Shown: positions 12,801 to 25,700 of the stretch, piece by piece
How the letters are laid out: each line of letters opens with the position of its first letter
Position numbering within the stretch: position 1 is the stretch's first letter
DNA from: Mesostigma viride
Taxonomy: Eukaryota > Streptophyta > Mesostigmatophyceae > Mesostigmatales > Mesostigmataceae
Direction of reading: 5' to 3'
Length of the DNA stretch: 64,000 nt
NCBI GenBank assembly: GCA_009746045.1
Contig: RPFO01000497.1
Location: 58,501-122,500, forward strand
Position numbers and translations under genes: made by a program
Notes under the pieces: model-generated
Database searches by the model: none
What the model was told of the DNA's origin: nothing
The model's input: the letters and a program-made list of their open reading frames with translations, nothing else

Positions 12801-13290
12801 GCAAAACCATTACAGAAAAAACCTTAGGGTTAAGTTGAAGAACGTGACATGCTACGAATTAGCGAGATACGCACGTAACGTCATGGAATATTACCCGGAA
12901 GTTCGCGGCATTGTTGTTGGCAAGCCGCACACTCGGCCTGGAAGAGGCTGGTCGAGTCGCATACGTTTCCCTAGATAGGTACTTTGGGTACTGGGGTACG
13001 TGACAGATGTCAGTACCCAGTATACGTAGTGTCCTGTCATTGGATGGTACTAGAGTATCCTAGATAGGGACCGCACTGCAGCGTGCATTGATCTGTGATC
13101 ACACGATGCAGTGACTAGACTGCGACCTGTCATCGTGCGGCCTCGGGCCAACGGTCTGCACCCAACGGTCACTGGCGGCGCAGCTGCAGTGAGAGGAACG
13201 TTGTTGATAAAGGGGAAACCTATTTTCTAATGAACCAAGCAATTCATTGCTCATTGCTCACAGTGTCCTCAAGCATTATACATAGTCGGT
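12801..13290. other. Spacer between copia and gypsy elements
   Basis: No supported gene. Short repeats of GTACTGGGGTACGTGAC type near 12978-13060. Confidence 0.35.
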
Positions 13291-13392
13291 GTCTTCATTT
13301 ACTAACTCCCTCCCCCTCCCCGGCCGGGGGTGTCCACGTCCTCGTGGGCGCGCTGCCGAGCCGGCTCATCCAGGAGGGGTGACAAGTCAATT

Positions 13393-15104
13393 CAGCGTAC
13401 GCCAATACGCCGTATAATACGGTAAATACGCCGTATTATACAATACGGCGAGGTTTGGCGTACTAACGTACTAGAAATACGCCGTATATTGCGTTCTCAA
13501 CGCAAATACGGCGCATAATACGTATTTTTCGCGTATTATACGGCGCCCGGCTCCGGAATTTGGCGCCAGAGCTAGTTTTGGCGTTGCTGACCTAGGCAGG
13601 TACGCAGCCTGAACCGTACTTGGGGAGTACGGGCCTACGGTTGGTCCCGCTTGTCATCTCTGCCAGTTGACGGCGTGGGTAAACGATGGCAAAACGAGAC
13701 CGACTTGCATAAATATGATAGTTGACCTCCGCGGCCATGGAGGTGCAGAAATCTGACTGGTATGGGAGCATGGCTTGACATTTTGAACTGCAATTTTGCA
13801 GGCATGATCCATAGGTCCTAAACAGCGTATATCATTGCTAGGCAACGCCTGGGTGTGCGCAGATATGTCTCGACCCTATGCTCGGTGCAGCAACCTCGTT
13901 TGATCAGCGACCAGGTCGGTCGCCGTGCATGTGCTAACTGTTACTAGGCGGGAAATAAGTCGATACGTTTGTACGCGGATAGATGTGTAAAATATATTGC
14001 TGACATGTTTTATTGGCGACGACGGCCAGGAAAGCGGCTCGCAGCTACATTGATGAGGTGGGCATCCGGCTAGCTCCAGCAAGGAAGGTAATTAATACGC
14101 GGTTTTGATCTGGTATGTGCTATCCTGTTCACGTTTTATTGCATACTGTATCAAGGTTTTGGGTCGAATCGTATACCTATCAATAAGTTCATGGTTGTAA
14201 TAAGGAATTAGTTCAATTAGCAATCTATATACCATGCAGTGGATGAGTATCACACTTCGATCATGACCTTTATGTAAACAACAAACTGTCGACGCCCCCT
14301 AGGGCTCCCCCAGAATAGATTCTAGCCAGCTGTCTAGAAGAGGGCAATCGACATATAGCTTTTACATTATAGCATGACTTGCCATGTATTTCTCGAGCAT
14401 AGTATACTGATCTAGCCCCAACGGCTTAGAGTGGCCCCAACGGTTTAGAGTGGCATGAACGCAATCACATTATAGCCCAGCCATGGCTCAGCGTGGCCAT
14501 TTGCTTATGCCTTAGCAGACGCCCGTTGAGCCCACTTCACCTTTCTTGTACAGCATCAGCTATGCTTCAGCCTACCTCTGGTATCGTTAATAATGGTTGT
14601 CCCACAGTGATGCGCCCCGGCCCCGTGATGTGGATAGAGCGCTCGATGTGGCCTGCCCACCGACTGGTGGGCGGTGGCAGTGAGAGAAGCTAGGGCGCCC
14701 TCCCTCCCTCTCATTGTGTACAGGGGTTGAAGGTTCCTCTACTTTGTATTGGCACCCACGTGACGCAGTCACGTGATAATTAACTAATTAATTAATTAAT
14801 TACTCTTCATACAATTGATATGAGACAACCAAGTGAGTGTCAAACGGCTACCGGCGACCTCTACGTGCATATTGTATTGTTTTTCATCAAGATTGAGACA
14901 TAATTTAGCTAGAGTTTTTGAGAGGCACGCCCATGGGATAAACACCTTAGAATATTTTATCCTAATTGAAAATCCACTTTTCCGAACAAAAAACCACTTT
15001 TTGAGCTCTTGGCGTATAATACGCGTATAATACGTGTATAATACGAAATACGCAATACGCCGAGGCTTTGCCGTATTGCCGTATTGCCGTATTGGCTCAC
15101 ACTG
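13393..15104. mobile_element. hAT-like non-autonomous element in the gypsy element
   Basis: The ends are imperfect inverted repeats: CAGCGTACGCCAATACG at the left and, inverted, CAGTGTGAGCCAATACG at the right (14 of 17 match). Both fit the hAT start YARNG. Subterminal arrays of CGTATAATACG-type palindromes occupy 13397-13550 and 15010-15095. CAAGTCA appears on both flanks (13383-13389 and 15105-15111), consistent with a slightly altered 8-bp duplication. Removing the insert restores continuity of the gypsy reading frame. No transposase is recognisable. The first bases after the left end match those of the element at 36543. Confidence 0.6.
14612..14803 (+). mobile_element. SINE-like repeat, family A, copy 1
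   Basis: A 190-bp sequence with a GC-rich head (GGATAGAGCGC, resembling a tRNA A box), a body with AGGGCGCCCTCCCTCC, GAAGGTTCCTCTACT and GGCACCCACGTGACGCAGTC, and a tail of TAATTAAT repeats. Related copies lie at 24663-24795 (minus) and 57351-57532 (plus), and a fragment at 28868-28920. The tRNA-like head plus simple-repeat tail suggests a SINE. It sits inside the hAT-like element. Confidence 0.6.
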
Positions 15105-15229
15105 CAAGTCATCCATGGTTGTGTGCCCGAGATGAAACAGGTGGCGGGCCCGGGGGGACCGTGGCTCCACGCCATAGGCGGTCCCCGGGGCGGCCACTGG
15201 TACACAGGTGGTATGAAGCACGTCCATGT

Positions 15230-17391
15230 CCTCGTAGAAGCATTAGTCCGCCCGTCGCGAGAGGGCGTCGGGCACCACGTTGTCCGCACCCTTGACATAT
15301 TGGATCTTGAACGGCGCGAAATTGCGACAAGTACTACCGCGCTTGGCGGGGCGTCAGATTGGGCTGCACCAGGAGGTGGGTGAGCGGCCGGTGGTTGGTG
15401 TGGATCTCACCATGCAGGCGGTGGGGGTCGAGATCCCCCTGCTCACTAATGGCCACCGAAAACTGGGCCCCCAAAAGATGATGACGCCACGTGTGTGGCA
15501 GCTGTAAACTACTGCCAGGAGTTCCTGTTGATGCACTGGATAGTTCCGCTCCGCCGGAATCATCGTGCGTGAGATGTACTCAATGGGCAGCCTGAAGGCC
15601 CTTGCCTTGATCCTGCAGGAGAACGCCCTCGATGGCCATGCACCTTGCTGGCGTCGGTAGCCACGACGAAAGGAAGGGACGGGTCCGGCAGGACGAGGAC
15701 AGGCGCTGTGGTGAGGTGGCCTCGAAGGCCTGCTGGCACTGCTCAGCCCAAAGGAACTGGGTACCCTTCTTGAGAAGAGCGTTGATCGGGGCGGCGATGG
15801 TGGCAAACCTCGGAATGAACCGTCGGTAGTAGGATGCCAACCCCAGGAAACTGCGCACCCCCTTCGATCACGTCCGTGGGGACCGGCCTGGCATTGCTGC
15901 ATGTACGGACTCGATCTTCTCCGGGTCGGTCGCGATGCCGTCCGCGGACAGGGTATGGCCCAAAAAGGGCACACTGCGGCCGGCGCGAACCTTGGCCTTC
16001 CGCGCCGACAGGTGCTCGTCTTCCATGATCTGCAGCACTGCGTCAACAATTCCTCCAGGAACAGCTCCTCGAACGTCCTGGAGTACACCAGAATGTCGTC
16101 CAGGTACGCCAGCGCGCACGTGCGCTTGTAGGTCCATGGTGGGCGCGCCCCCTTCTGCGGTTCCGTAAGATCCTTGGAGACCTGCGGCAGGTGGGCCGTG
16201 CCCATCACCGGACGGAGGATGTCGTTCATTGCAGCATCTGGAAAGATGCAGGCGAATTACACAGGCCCATTGCCGCCACCCGAAACTGGTTGTGGCCGAA
16301 GGGCGTGGCGAACGCGGTCTTGTGGCAGTCCTCCGGCGCGATGCGCAGCTGCCAAAACCCGTCCGCGCAGTCGATGACGGTCAGTGAAGCACGTAGCCCC
16401 TTGGACACGGTTGAAGATGTCGTCGATCCTCGGTAGGGGATATCGGGACTTGACAGTGATGGCGTTCAGCTTCCGGTAGTCAGTCACCAAACGCCACTTG
16501 CCCCCAGGCTTGGGAACGAGCAGCACGCCCGCTGAGAAGGGGCTGTTGCTTGGCTCAATGAGACCGGCGTCGAGCAGCGAAATGAGGATCTTCTTGAGCT
16601 CCACCAGCTCGACTGGACCCATGCGGTACATGGGAGACGCTGTCGGCCCGGAACCCTCCTGGACCTGGATATGGTGTAGCACCGAGCGATTGGGAGGGAA
16701 CTGGGGCGTGCGATCCGCGATCGAAGAGAGTAGCACGCTTCTCCAAGACGGCGTTGAAACGCGCCAGCTCGTCCGCGGAGTGAAGCCGACGCCGATCTCG
16801 TTGAGCATGCATGGCCTGAGTGCTGTCCAGGTCTATACGGTACATCGCATACTCCTTGCCCTTCCGAAGCTGGCGTGCCAGCGTCTTGCTACTCATCAGG
16901 ATCTGGGACGCTGGTCGAGGCCCGTCCGCCGAGCGCTCGTGTGTAATGTTATGTACCTCGGCGGCCTGTGCCCTGTACTCACTGTCGGGGCACCAACCAA
17001 AAGGATCCATCCGGAAACCAAACTACTCGTCGGCGTACACTGATGTCTACATCCTGCATGCTGGTCCAACCAGTCCACCCCAATGATGATGTCTGCAGCG
17101 CCCAGCGGCGCAATAGTCGCCACCAAGTCCACCGGCGTGCATGCCTTGCAGCACGCCCTTGATGTCTGCCAGGCCTGGCGATTGGTGTCGCCGGCCATCC
17201 GAATAGGTCACATGCACTGCCATGTTGTGCGGTCGTGGGATCAGACCCAGCCGGCGCACCAGGGCCTCGTTGATGAAGGACGTGGAGGCGCCGGTGTCGA
17301 CCAAAAATTTCACGTCCATGACCGTTTTCTCTTTCAAATACGGATCAAGGACGGTGGGAGGAACCAGTAACCCTCCACTGAAAAGAAACAA
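15230..17391 (-). pseudogene. Gypsy pol: protease, reverse transcriptase, RNase H (broken)
   Basis: Protease is recognised by VDTGAST near 17275-17305. Reverse transcriptase blocks include KWRLVTDYRKLN near 16460-16500, LPRIDD near 16425, and the catalytic AYLDDILVYS near 16081-16110. The RNase H end carries the NVVPDALSRR motif near 15250-15285, which typically closes gypsy RNase H. The blocks fall in different frames (breaks near 17050, 16400, 16230 and 15860), so no continuous product is possible. Integrase was expected next and is absent. Confidence 0.9.
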
Positions 17392-17643
17392 ATGTCGCGA
17401 ACCTCCTTGAGATACACGCGCCGGTTGGGTGGCCGCGTCTGATCGAGCCGGAAGCCACGTTATTGACGTCTACCTCTAATCTAATTGACTCCGCGTCAGG
17501 CCTACTATCTGATTTCTCTACCCTATCATCTACTATACCCCGGGGCCCAGTCCCACGGGTAAGGCTAGCTACTACTCCCGAGGAGCGGTGGTCCCGACGG
17601 GAGGCCACCTAGCTCGCCCGACCGCCCGCCCTCTTCCCCCCCC

Positions 17644-19240
17644 TCAGGACTCCTCTTCGTCCGCCTCCTCCTCGTCTTCATACTCGTAGCCAGCCACGGC
17701 GTGCGTCTGACCGGAACTGAGAGGAGGACTGTCGCCGCGCCTCAATCGCGTTAACCGCACGCAACATGCACGCCCTTGGTGGAGCTGGTCGCGGGCGGCG
17801 CGGCTGCTGGTACTGAGTCGGGACTTGTCTGGCATGCTGCAGGCGAGCCGCCCGCTCGCCCGCGTTGCGGGGTCTGTCCCGGGGACCGGAGGAGTCGGGG
17901 CGGATGCCGAATGCTGGCCCAGAGAAGCGAACACTGGGCTCAGCCTCCCCTGCACCGCGACCGGCGTGTTTGCCCCGGAGCTTGGGGCAGTCACGTTTGA
18001 GGTGTCCCACCTCGCTGCACATGAAGCACCGCGCCTTGCTAGCGTCAATCGCATTGATACCCTGGTCAGTGTAGCCATCATCAGGATCGTCGAGGTAGTC
18101 GTCCTCTTCCTCGCCGGCGAGCTCAGTGGAGTACATTTGATTCACCCGCCGCGGGGGAGCTGGCCTGAAGAAACGATGCACGGAGGGTGCGCGCCCGCGA
18201 GTCACCACATCGGCCACCTGCAGAAGATATCTGTGGATGTTCAAGATGTCCCACTCCTCCCAAGGAACCTCAGCGTAGTGCTTTAGTACCTCGTCCTGCA
18301 GCTCGGGACTGAGTGCCTCGATGAATCTGATCTTGTACTCGTACCAGGTCATGTCGGTCAGGTAAGCGGCGCTGGACTCAAACTTGGACAGAAACTCGCG
18401 ATACAGAGTGGTCCCCTGGCGCAGCTTGCCGAAGGCGAGTCGCTCGTGGATTACTGCGTCTGGGGGTACCAACTTGCGGCGCACCCGGTCCATCAACTCC
18501 TCCACGGTTTGCGGGTACGACTGGGATGCGATGCTCTCACAGTTCAAGATGCTCACCACCGAGGGGTCCATGCAGGTGTTGACCACATGCGGGATCACTG
18601 AGATCACATGTGGCAAGTTCCCAGCTGTTGTGATTGCACCAGACGGTATACTGCTGTTGCCACATGCGTCCCCATTTGTCGACCTCTCGCGGTTTCCTGA
18701 TGTCTGCGTGCAGCTTGGGTACATTCTTGAAGGTCGGCATCGGTGGGGCCTTTACCGTGTTGATCTTAGGCCCACCGACCTCTCTGTAGGAGATGGAGCC
18801 GAATGCTGGGGGCTGCGACCGGGGGAGAGATCCGGATCTGGCCGGCGTACCGTGCGTCCGCCGCACCTGTACCGATGAGGGGTGTTCATACCCCGGGCGG
18901 GTCATCCAATGCCACCCTGCTGAAATTCAGGTTGCTGACGGTCGCGGGCCAGGGGACCACGCTGCTGTCATGCGCCCGTGGACGCTGTGGTTGGGGTACA
19001 GGACGCTGGACGGGCGTATGAGTCTCCTCGTCTCGGGCAGTGGCACTGCTTCTGTCATCCCCTAGCCGGGCCCGTGGTCTATGGGTACCAACGGGCGGGC
19101 CCTGTGTCCCTGGATCCTCGTCATCCTCACCGGTGTCTTCCAGCTCGCCGAACTCGTCATCTGCCCCTGGAATCTCACCGTCGTCATCCGAATTCCATAG
19201 TGCCGTGGGTAACAGGGAAGTACTGCCGAAGGACACTCTA
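17644..19240 (-). pseudogene. Gypsy gag with CCHC zinc knuckle
   Basis: An acidic N-terminal part (about 18886-19236) and a main part (17678-18724) lie in different frames. The main part has a retrotransposon gag look (helix-rich, with repeated Trp/Tyr/Leu) and one zinc knuckle, C-x2-C-x4-H-x4-C, at about 17986-18030, followed by an Arg/Pro-rich tail. It sits upstream of the protease as expected. Confidence 0.85.
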
Positions 19241-20611
19241 CGTCTGCCCCGGTGGGTGGAGACCGGCGGAGGTCCCTGGGGACGCCCCCGCCCCGCCCAT
19301 GGGGCTCAGGCGGTAGGTGCCCTGCAGTGTCGCACCTGGCAGCTCCGTACGCGCCAAGAGTTGCATGTTTCTTCAGCTTATACATCGAGAATCTGAGAGT
19401 CTGGGGTCTCCTCCGGCTGCATGTCGAAGCGCCTGAGGATGACCTGGCCGGCAGCTAGCGGCGATCGACGGTCGCGGTCAGCGGGCTCGCGCGCGTAACT
19501 TCCAGATCCTGGAGCTTGGTGGTGATGGCGGCACCTGGTGGTAGAGATTGCCTGGGCATGCCACTGTGCGAATATCATTAATTAGAAAAATAATTATGCG
19601 AAAGTTACAAATATATATCGTCTGCATCATGTGGATGTTGCTAGCTGCTTATACTGCTCCATTATCATTCTGTACAAGCAGAGTGATTGGTAAGCAGACC
19701 ACACACCAGTCATCATGGCTGAGCGCGTACAGTAGTCTATAGTTGGATAGTCCGGATGGCGCGGAATCGGAGTTGCTATCTGCGACTCCAGACCTGGGCG
19801 AGTGCGTGAGAGTGCGCCACTTGCCTTTGCGGGTTAAGTATCCGCGTAGAAAACGGCACCTCATCGGGTACTCGATCCGTGGCATACCTTCAGTGCATAT
19901 TCACGCACTTACTTACGTAAGCCCACAAAAATGGCGCATGCATGTTTTGTCCATCAGTTTTGTCAATCCTCATGTAAGTTGCCAAAATGCACGGCATAGG
20001 TACCGGATGAAAGAGTTAACCAACATTTTGTCTTAATTAATGTGCACGGAAATAGCATTCGTTCTGCCTGAGCCTTTATGAAGGCACCCCATACATGTTG
20101 CTGCTGGGAATGCGCTTGAGGGTTCCAAAATAGAGCCAAAGCACGATTTAACACATTTGACTCAATGCAATCTCCAAATGCTCATCTTATGCCTTGCTGA
20201 ACGTCCAATTTGTTTCATCGACCAGCGGACATGTATGTTCCAGGTTTCAGGCATGCGCTAGAAATCTCATCGGATTGTCAATGAACACCAGCAAAGGTCA
20301 TCCCGTTTACTGTGCTGCATGACTCAGCTCCCGATGCATTGAAAGCATCTCAGCATTCCTCAAACCCCATTCGTTCAACAGGCAAGAGCCACGCAGTTTC
20401 CAAATCCATCGACCCTTGTGCCCCACATAGGGGTTGCCTCTAAGCTGGCAACCACACCCTTCTCGCAGGCATTGACTGCCCGCCCAGTTGGCAAGCACAT
20501 TCCACGCCCCTCCGATCCATCCACGTATTATTCCACGCGCCCCGTCCTTCTCCCGGCTGCCGTCCACATTCCGAGCGGTCCCCCTCTGGATGGCCGCCAT
20601 CACCCAAAGGC
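19241..20611. other. Spacer with one dispersed-repeat fragment
   Basis: To about 19560 this is probably the 5' part of the gypsy element. A segment at about 19575-19632, read on the minus strand (CATGATGCAGACG through AACTTTCGCATAATTATTTTT), is related to 41833-41877 and lacks the 20-bp insertion seen there. Nothing else is recognised up to the PDAP1-like gene. Confidence 0.45.
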
Positions 20612-21460
20612 TCATGACACCGTCGGCCGTCCCCCCGCGCCCGGCGGTGCGTACCGGTCAAACCCCTCCTGCTGGATGCGCTTGAGCCGCTCCTCCTCCC
20701 TCCGCTTGCGCACGAGCGCCAGCCGCTCCATCTCCACCTTCATCTCCTCTTTCGACTTCTCCAGAGCCGGCGCCGGTCTCGTGACTGGTGCGCCGCTTTT
20801 GCCGCCACTCTTCAGGGGCGGCACCTCGTCCTCGTCACTCTCCTCGTCATCGTCCTCGCTGTCGTCACTCGGAGGCATCGCGCCCGCGTTGGGCCGCTGC
20901 TGGAGCGCCTTCTGGGGTGGTGCTGCTGCCGCCGGCCCCTTGCCTGCATCCTTCTTCTTGGGCTTGACCTCCTCCTCATACATGGCATCGTCGTCGCTGT
21001 CGTCGCTGGGAGGCATCTCTCCGGCGTTGGGCCGCTGCTGCAGGCCCTTGGAAGGCGCTGTCGCTGCGGGCCCCTTGCCCTTGTTGTCCTTTTTCTTGGG
21101 CTTGACCTCTTCTTCAAACACGTCCTCGTCGTCGCTGTCATCGCTCGGGGGCATCTGGCCCGCGTTCGCCCGCTGCTGCATCGGGCGGGCGTTTCCGGCC
21201 TTTGCAGGAGGAGCTGCCGCCTTGCTACTGGCAGCCGCAGGAACGGAAGCGGCCCCCTCATCCTCCTCGTCCTCCTCGCTCTCGCTTGGGGGCATCTCGC
21301 CCACGTTGGCGCGCTGCTGCATCGGGCGTTGCCGTTGGGAGGGCGCGGCCTCCGGGACCAGCTCCTCGTCGCTCTCTAGATCCGCTTCCGTGAGAGGAGG
21401 CTTCTTGAACAGGTCCTTCCGGGAGGGCCGGCCGCTGCCTCTACCGCGTCCTCGAGCCAT
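20612..21460 (-). CDS. PDAP1/PP28-type acidic phosphoprotein
   Basis: A single-exon 282-residue ORF. The N-terminus is basic and Arg/Gly-rich. The middle (about 45-215) is low-complexity and acidic, with four repeats of a QQR-A/P-N-x-G-x-MPPS motif, each followed by a run of Ser/Asp/Glu that looks like casein kinase 2 substrate. The C-terminal 50 residues (EMERLALVRKRREEERLKR) match the conserved helix of the PP28/PDAP1 family (PF10252), small heat- and acid-stable phosphoproteins of ill-defined function. It is longer than the usual 180 residues because of the internal repeats. The ATG at 21458-21460 opens the basic region. It is divergent from the ALDH gene across a 1.3-kb spacer. The family call rests on the C-terminal helix; the repeats could mislead. 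Confidence 0.7.
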   Translation of the reverse strand: MARGRGRGSGRPSRKDLFKKPPLTEADLESDEELVPEAAPSQRQRPMQQRANVGEMPPSESEEDEEDEGAASVPAAASSKAAAPPAKAGNARPMQQRANAGQMPPSDDSDDEDVFEEEVKPKKKDNKGKGPAATAPSKGLQQRPNAGEMPPSDDSDDDAMYEEEVKPKKKDAGKGPAAAAPPQKALQQRPNAGAMPPSDDSEDDDEESDEDEVPPLKSGGKSGAPVTRPAPALEKSKEEMKVEMERLALVRKRREEERLKRIQQEGFDRYAPPGAGGRPTVS

Positions 21461-22774
21461 GCGTATGGACTAGGCGTCGAATCGATATAGCAACCCGGTG
21501 AGGCGGGTGTAACTTCGTCGATAGGCTTCAATCAATTTTGAAAGGCCCACGCCGGGATTCCTTCAACAAAACGCTCTCTCTGCATCGGTTAAGAGCAAGG
21601 GTAAACAGCGCACATGACAGGGATATAACGAGTTAACTTCAGCAGGGAGAATTGCGGGCAATAGAGCAAGACAAAACTGACCACGTGCCAGCGTTGCGCC
21701 CCGTACTGTCGTGCAAGCCCAACATATGGAAGCCGGATAACACAGGTGTGGAGATTTCGAATCGAGGTTGATGTATACACGATTTCGAAAGATACACGGT
21801 AGCATGCACAAGAGCTTCCTCGTGGCCTTTGGTGCTGCACCCTTTGGGAAAACGAAAAAGCCGTGCACAGAAATTCTATATTGCGAGAGCCAGATTACAC
21901 CATACAATTACTGCAACGCAATGATACGCATGAGCTCGTTTCAGCGTCTAGCCAGTTAAAAATGCCCTTTGCAACTATTGAACAATGTCTCGCCCCAAAT
22001 GGACAAAAGCAATCCGGGTATGCCGGGCAAGGCACGAACGCTGCAAGCGAGCCACCGGTAAAATCCACACGCCGCAAAGCACGCGCACACTCTAGCTTAC
22101 ATTTTATATCGGCGTATGAAGTCCACCTGAGTGCTCAGCGGAGTTTGCGATGCCTGACAGCAATTTGCAACTGACTACAGAAAAGATGGCCACTGGCGTT
22201 TACACCTGATGCAGGTAAAATATCGTCGTGCCTCACTGCTTCCGCTAAAACGTCCTCATCGCCTTCTCCGCGAGCCGGGCACGTTGGCAGCTTGGCATAT
22301 GACAGCAGCTACCTGCAACTTGAAATTCACTGTACAGCCCGATCCAGCTGCCGGGTTATATCTGGGGCGCGTATTTGACGGCAAACAGGCGAAATCGCAC
22401 CCTGGATACCACAGCTGCGCATGGTGCGTTACGCGCGTATCAGCTTAAGGTTCAGTATGTCGCTGCCGTGGATGACAACAACGATCTGCTTTGTCACGTT
22501 CCCATGCAACCCAGTTCCAGTCGCATGCAATAACTCATGATTCAATTGCAATGCATGATCTCCTTCACCTTCCAAGCCCTAGCAAGGAGGTGATGCTTGC
22601 CGGGCGGGTGGTTTAAATTGAAGTGGACGCTCGTGCTCGTGCCTTCCTTCTTCCTGACGCGTCCACAGCCCTCGGATAGTCAATACAGCGGATTTAGTAG
22701 TTGCAAACCCACGTAGAGTAATCCGCCACGGTGGAGATCCGTTTGTAGGAAACCTAAATAACCATCAATCCATC
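21461..22774. other. Divergent intergenic region
   Basis: Lies between the starts of the PDAP1-like gene (minus) and the ALDH gene (plus), so it should contain both promoters. I see no clear TATA box, RNA gene or repeat. Confidence 0.5.
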
Positions 22775-25700
22775 ATGGCGCAAGCGGCCGCCAATGTTCA
22801 AGAGCTTCATGATAAATTGGTGGCTACTTTCAGCCAGGGTATCACCCGACCAGTCGAATGGCGACTTCATCAGCTCAACCAGTTGCTCAAGTTGGTACAC
22901 AACCATGAAGAGGAGATCCTGGATGCGGTGAAGGTCGATCTCGGTGAGGTTTTTGACCATAAGGCGTGTTGGTGTGCGTACTGCATATATGATCGTCCAA
23001 GCGACGAATTTAGGCCAAGTTTACCTCAAAAGTAATGACAGATGACCAGTATCCCAGACTACGCAGCCGGCGGCTTCATTTTTGTTCACGACGTTGACCC
23101 CACCCTGTTTGATCTCACCGTGGGGATCCCCTCGATTTCCATGGTTTGGCTGGCCTTGTTCTGATAATGTAAGATTATCACTTACGGGAGCGGTATCAAG
23201 TAGGACCGAACCTATAGTTATTGAATGCTGCACCGGCTGATAGCGCACCTCGTATGCAAATATTTCGCTCTATCTGGGCACGCCACCGGCCACCGCAGTA
23301 GAACCTGAATGTAGTCACCTGCGTGTCTGGCCAGGCACGCCTGTTTGGCGGTCAGCGCACGCATGCCAACCGCTGTACCTGCATGGCGGAGACCCAGTAG
23401 GTTACATGTTAGGAATCCATATTTCTCCTCAACCCATTTCCTTTTCTCAATTTTGTAGGAGAGGTCGATGGTACGTTAGCTGACACCATGTGACGCTGTC
23501 ACGAGACGCCCCCCCCCCCCCCCCGCCCCCCCCCCCCTGCCACCCGTCTTCATTCATTTCCCCCCTGTGGACCCCCTTGGACGGACCCTCCTTGGCTGCA
23601 CAATTTGGCCCACACCCATGGGCGTGCTCATACGTGCCGATCCCCACACACTCATGCGCGTGCTCGTACGTGCCCATCACCACACACCCATGCGTGTGCT
23701 CGCTGCATCCCCACCCACGCATCCATGCCCTCCCCCCCAGGCCGCTGCCGTCACGAGTCCTTTGTCGCGGAGCTCGGCTGCTTCTCGCGCAACCTGCGGC
23801 TCTACATCAAGAACCTGCGCAAGTGGCTGCGGCCGGAAAAGGCGTCCGGGAACCTGCTCGTCATGCCCTGCACCGCGCGCGTCGTGAAGGAGCCGCTTGG
23901 CACCGTGCTGATCCTGGCACCCTGGAACTACCCCGTGGGTAGGTGCTCCGACATCCGAATGTCGCAGATCCACCCAGAGCACATCGATGGTTGTCTCGCC
24001 TAGTGCTTTCTTCTGATTAGTGCAATCATTCTTATTAGTGCGAGTGCTTTCTTCTTATTAGTGCAATCATTCTTATTAGTTCGAGTGCTTTCTTCTTATT
24101 AGTGCCCTGGGTGGCGTGTGCCGATGATGTGGGGTCGTCAGGTTGTGGGTTCAATCCACAGGTCATCAAACGCTGGACGAGTCCACTGGTTACCGGATGG
24201 GTTGCTTGACCGGTGTGCTGAGCGGGTTGTAGAAGTCGAGACGGTGAGCTCTGCCCGCCCGCAGGGAACAATAAAAAAATTAATACAATTTATATGTCAA
24301 CATAGATAGTGTAATATTTAGTAGATGATTAAATATTCACGCGATCCCATTTGTGAGCAGGTAACCTTTGGTTGCCACCAAGTTTGGGGAGATGATAGTG
24401 GGGCAAACCCTTCCTATGGCTTTGTGCACTTTGTGCGCTATTAACTTTAATGGCCGTGTTTGCCTTGTGTGCTTTTAATGTTGATGGCTGTGTTACGACT
24501 GCCCACTCCGTCCACCGCGACGAATGCTCTCTGCCAACCCTGGATGTCCATGCACCTGGCGTGCCCTCTTTGCTTACTTTGAAGATGCATTTCTTTTGGT
24601 TCGTGGATGCTTATGATGTTGTATTCAACCTATTTACATCCCCCCCCATCCCCCCACCCGCCCATTAGTTAATTAATTAATTATCACGTAGACTTTGTCA
24701 CGTGGGTACCAACAAAGGAACTTTCAACCTCTATACACAATGAGAAGGAGGGAGGGCGCCCTAGCTTCTCTCACCCGCCCATACCCCCCGCATAAGCAAC
24801 CAGTCCACAATTTATTAAACTGATCACCCCACCCCACCCCACCCCACCCCACCCCACCCCACCCCACCCCACCCCACCCCACCCCACCCCACCCCACCCA
24901 CCCCACCCCACCCCACCCCACCCCACCCCACCCCACCCCACCCCACCACCCCACCCCACCCCACCCACCCCACCCCACCCCACCCCACCCCACCCCCACC
25001 CCACCCCACCCCACCCACCCCACCCACCCACCCCACCCCACCCACCCACCCCACCCCCACCCCACCCCACCCACCCCACCCCACCCCACCCCACCCCACC
25101 CCACCCCACCCCACCCCACCCCACCCCACCCCACCCACCCACCCCACCCACCCACCCCACCCCACCCCACCCCACCCACCCCACCCCACCCCACCCCACC
25201 CCCACCCCACCCACCCACCCCACCCCACCCCACCCCACCCCACCCCACCCCACCCCACCCCACCCCACCCACCCCACCCCACCCCACCCCACCCCACCCC
25301 ACCCCACCCACCCCACCCCACCCACCCCACCCCACCCACCCCCCCCACCACCCCACCCCACCCACCACCCCACCCACCCCACCCCACCCCACCCACCCCA
25401 CCCCACCCCACCCCACCCCACCCCACCCCACCCACCCCACCCCACCCCACCCCACCCCACCCCACCCACCCCACCCCACCCCACCCCACCCCACCCCACC
25501 CCACCCCACCCCACCCCACCCACCCCACCCCACCCCACCCCACCCCACCCACCCCACCCACCCCGCCCCGCCCCGCCCCGCCCCGCCCCCCCCCCACCCC
25601 ACCCACCCCACCCCACCCCCCCCACCCCACCCCACCCCACCCCACCCCACCCCACCCCACCCACCCCACCCCACCCCACCCCACCCCACCCCACCCCACC

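Larger units (their letters stand above)
13290..19560 (-). mobile_element. Decayed Ty3/gypsy retrotransposon, split by a hAT-like insertion
   Basis: Minus strand order is gag, protease, reverse transcriptase, RNase H, which is Ty3/gypsy organisation. The pol tail reads MDDL up to the insertion junction near 15112, then resumes to the left of the insertion (from about 13390 down to 13290) in a frame ending GRGGGGS and a stop. Several frameshifts break pol. I see no integrase: only about 60 codons follow RNase H. No matching LTR pair was found. Confidence 0.85.

Noticed and set aside
24140..24180. Functional tRNA gene at the T-arm-like sequence
   Set aside because: No pairing acceptor stem and no anticodon arm could be placed; kept as a tRNA-derived SINE.
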